Positions 32,183 to 34,134 of a stretch of 34,134 nucleotides of DNA are shown here, one piece after another. Made by a program: the position numbers and the translations under genes. The notes under the pieces were generated by a model, which saw only the letters and a program-made list of their open reading frames with translations, was not told the DNA's origin and did no database searches. The stretch's first letter is position 1. Each line of letters opens with the position of its first letter. Source of the stretch: Rhynchosporium graminicola (taxonomy: Eukaryota > Ascomycota > Leotiomycetes > Helotiales > Ploettnerulaceae); assembly GCA_900074885.1 (NCBI GenBank), contig FJUW01000107.1, positions 1 through 34,134 of the forward strand. The letters run 5' to 3'.

Positions 32183-33113
32183 AGTTCAAGGTGTTTTATA
32201 AACTCCTTAAATTTAGGCCTATCTAGGGCTTTAGTAAACCCGTCTGCCTTTTGCTTCAAAGTACTAATATAGATTAAATCTATAGTACCTTAATTAATTA
32301 GGTCCCTTATAAAGTGGTACTTTATAGCTATATGCTTAGTTCTCTTATAGAATTAAGGGTTTTTAGAGAGTAATAAAGCGCTATTATTATCAGTAAACAC
32401 CGGGAACCTCTCTTGGAAGTAATAGCCTAATTCAGTAAGAAGTTATCTTATATAGATTGCTTCTTTAACTGCCGAATTAATAGCTATATATTCAGCTTCT
32501 ATAGTAGACTGAGCTATAATCGATTGCAACTTCGACTTCCAAGAGAATAAGCAGCTTCCTATATAGAAGGAATAGCCGCTAGTGGACTTAGCCGTACTAA
32601 TATCTCCGGTATAGTCAGAATCGCAGTATCCGCTACGTATTTACTAGAGCTATTAATATAAACTAAGCCTAGTTTAATAGAACCTCTAAGGTATCTAAGT
32701 ACGTTCTTTGCAGCTAAGATATACGTATCGCTAGGGTTACTAGAGAACATAGCTAATTTGATCATAGCGTAGCTTATATCAGGCTTAGTAGCTAGCGTAA
32801 GGAATAGTAAGCAGCCTATTACTTACTGAAACTATAATATATCTTCCTTAGTAGCCTTATTAGGATTAGGTTCTAATTTAACCTTTAAATCTATAGGCGT
32901 ATTCTTCGGTTTAAAATCTAATAAGTCAAACCGAGCTAGTACCTTCTCTATATAGCTAGCTTGATAGAGCTTCATATAGCCCTGATCTCTATTATAGTTA
33001 ATTTCAATACCTAAATAGTCTTTTATTAGCCCTAAGTCCTTGAGTTTAAAGAAGTGTTTTAATTCTTCAATAAAGGACTTAATAGTACTTATATCAGGGC
33101 TAATTAGAGCTAG
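32183..33113 (-). pseudogene. pol: Copia pol 3' part (RT end and RNase H), frameshifted
   Basis: From 33110 downward the minus strand reads RT C-terminal text (FKLKDLGLIKDYLGIEI, then YIEKVLARFDLLDFKP), two stops near 32820, then DISYAMIKLAMFSSNPSDT and VLRYLRGSIKLGLVYI. Near 32640 the frame shifts by one, and RNase H continues as GYCDSDYTGD, STSGYSFYIGSCLFSWKSK and STIEAEYIAINSAVKEA. A tail like KADGFTKALDRPKFKEF near 32245-32195 closes pol. These blocks are diagnostic of Ty1/copia. RNase H removes the RNA template during copying. The indel and the two stops make this copy defective, but it is the best preserved pol in the window. Confidence 0.85.
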
Positions 33114-33315
33114 TGTGACGGCGCATAGTATACGTGGCAGATACGGGCCAGTATCGGTGCCTTAGGCATACACTCCTTATATATATAGAAGGTGCAAACT
33201 CCTTTAGAGCTCTATATCTTTCTGTTTCCTTCGTACTAAACTATATAAGATCGCTCTTAGCCTCCTTACTTATTTATTCTTACTTATATACTGCTTTAAG
33301 TCTTATATTATTATA
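33114..33315 (+). repeat. 5' LTR of TRIM-3
   Basis: Full-length 202-bp LTR, alignable without gaps to those of TRIM-1 (5') and TRIM-2. Differences are transitions. Confidence 0.86.
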
Positions 33316-33678
33316 TTAAATAGAAAGATTAAGACTACCGGAGATAGTATTAAATAATATCTTACTTAGAAAACTCGATTCGGACGTACGACTTCGACTA
33401 TTAGGGAGCTCTTCACTAAGTTATCTCTACTTACCTTAGATTTTCGGAATTATACAGAAACAGTTAATACTATTAATTACGAATTCGATAGTTAAGTTTT
33501 TAAAAGAGCTAAGATTCTAGAGATCTCTCGGATAGCTAGGAATTTAAATATAATTTAGCCTTAGAAGTACTAGTATTACTATGAAATTACTCTCAGATAC
33601 TTCGAAACTCGTTCCTTCGTACGTACGAAGTAAAATAGTAGACGAATTTTAAGTAGAAACTTCCTTATAAGCCTTAAT

Positions 33679-34048
33679 ATTTATTATCCCTTTACTTAAC
33701 TTTAACCTCCCGAAAGTAGCTTTAATAGCGAAAAACCTTACTTTTAGGCTAGGACGAAATAGCTTATTACTCTAGCGGAAATTACCGGAATCCGACTTAT
33801 AACCCTTATATCTTAGTATAATTTATCTCCCTTAGTAGAATCGACCTCTTTCTACTAGAAAATATTTATTATCCTCTTACTTAACTTTAACCTTCTGAAA
33901 GTAGCTCTAATAGCGAAAAACCTTACTTTTAAGCTAGGATGAAGTAGCTTATTACCCTAGCGGAAATTACCGGAATCCGACTTATAACTTTTATACTCCG
34001 GTATAATTTATCCCCTTTAGTAGAATCGACCTCCCTCTACTAGAACCT
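33679..34048 (+). repeat. 185-bp tandem repeat, two copies in TRIM-3
   Basis: The unit found three times in TRIM-1 occurs here twice, starting at about 33679 and 33864, with the shared AGCGAAAAACCTTAC core, and ends at CTACTAGAA before the common 3' interior. Confidence 0.85.
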
Positions 34049-34134
34049 TTAATTTAATACTTTCTATATCTACTTAATAAAGATATCTAACTCTTCTTAA
34101 TCTTTTAGCTTCTTTAGAATTCGATTTAGACTTT

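Larger units (their letters stand above)
29370..33113 (-). mobile_element. Younger Ty1/copia element on - strand, split by TRIM-2
   Basis: The 3' LTR and pol 3' part of a minus-strand copia element, inserted in the RT of the + strand copia. The LTR occupies 31992 down to 31972 and continues at 29836-29370 after TRIM-2, about 488 bp in all. It starts TGTTAGA and ends TTTTCATA, and is preceded on its strand by the purine tract AAGAGGGCG. Pol text is close to intact and CpA/TpG are common, so it has been hit far less by RIP than its neighbours. It runs out of the window beyond TRIM-3. Confidence 0.82.
33114..34134 (+). mobile_element. TRIM-3, 3' end outside window
   Basis: A third member of the TRIM family, inserted in the - strand copia pol. 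The 5' LTR (33114-33315, 202 bp) starts TGTGACGGCG. The interior follows TRIM-1 closely and has two 185-bp tandem units. The left target flank is GCTAG (33109-33113); its partner is beyond the window. Confidence 0.87.

Noticed and set aside
33134..33319. 61-codon + strand frame with a hydrophobic tail
   Set aside because: It lies almost wholly within the TRIM-3 LTR and is closed in the other LTR copies.

Overview
The window looks like the AT-rich, transposon-filled compartment of a filamentous ascomycete (Pezizomycotina). Three things suggest this: Ty3/gypsy chromoviruses, Ty1/copia elements and a hAT transposon; repeat-induced point mutation (RIP) over almost the whole length, with CpA and TpG nearly gone, TpA in excess and CpG kept; and fungal-type single-copy genes on islands of more balanced composition. 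There are no rRNA genes and I saw no tRNA genes or CRISPR arrays. Almost every real gene is broken, so gene fragments had to be read through TAA/TAG stops at former Gln and Trp codons.

Layout. 1-5353: 3' part of a Ty3/gypsy chromovirus (element A, +) with RT, RNase H, integrase and chromodomain, an extra antisense coding region, a polypurine tract and the 3' LTR. 5354-6544 and about 13279-13430: a hAT transposon split by a complete Ty3/gypsy element (element B, 6545-13278, + strand, 168-bp LTRs, target duplication ATAGC). 13425-16540: a balanced-GC island with a 758-codon protein-kinase-like gene (-) carrying 12 internal stops, a small broken gene just downstream, and a broken + strand coding region on its other side. 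16471-18560: two convergent, heavily mutated genes of unknown function. 18613-20590: mostly unassigned. 20595-21038: an uninterrupted 147-codon frame, followed by a broken coiled-coil coding region.

22793 to the end is a nest of retroelements. A short non-autonomous LTR element (here called TRIM-1, 22793-24353) has a target duplication of CTTTC. A decayed Ty1/copia element on the + strand (about 24.4-29.37 kb) is cut inside its RT by a younger copia element on the - strand (29370 to at least 33113). That element is in turn split by TRIM-2 (29837-31966, target duplication CTAAG) in its LTR and by TRIM-3 (33114 onward) in its pol. The TRIM LTRs share their last ~85 bp and their polypurine-tract region with element A, so a gypsy element of that family is the likely source of their mobility. 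TRIM-2 contains a single N at 30578 between two apparently identical 588-bp blocks, which is almost certainly an assembly artefact.

The genes do not form a pathway. The window records transposon invasion, nesting and RIP. The points most worth following are the antisense gene in element A, the TRIM family with its variable 185-bp tandem repeat, the uninterrupted 20.6-kb frame, and the RIP-killed kinase.
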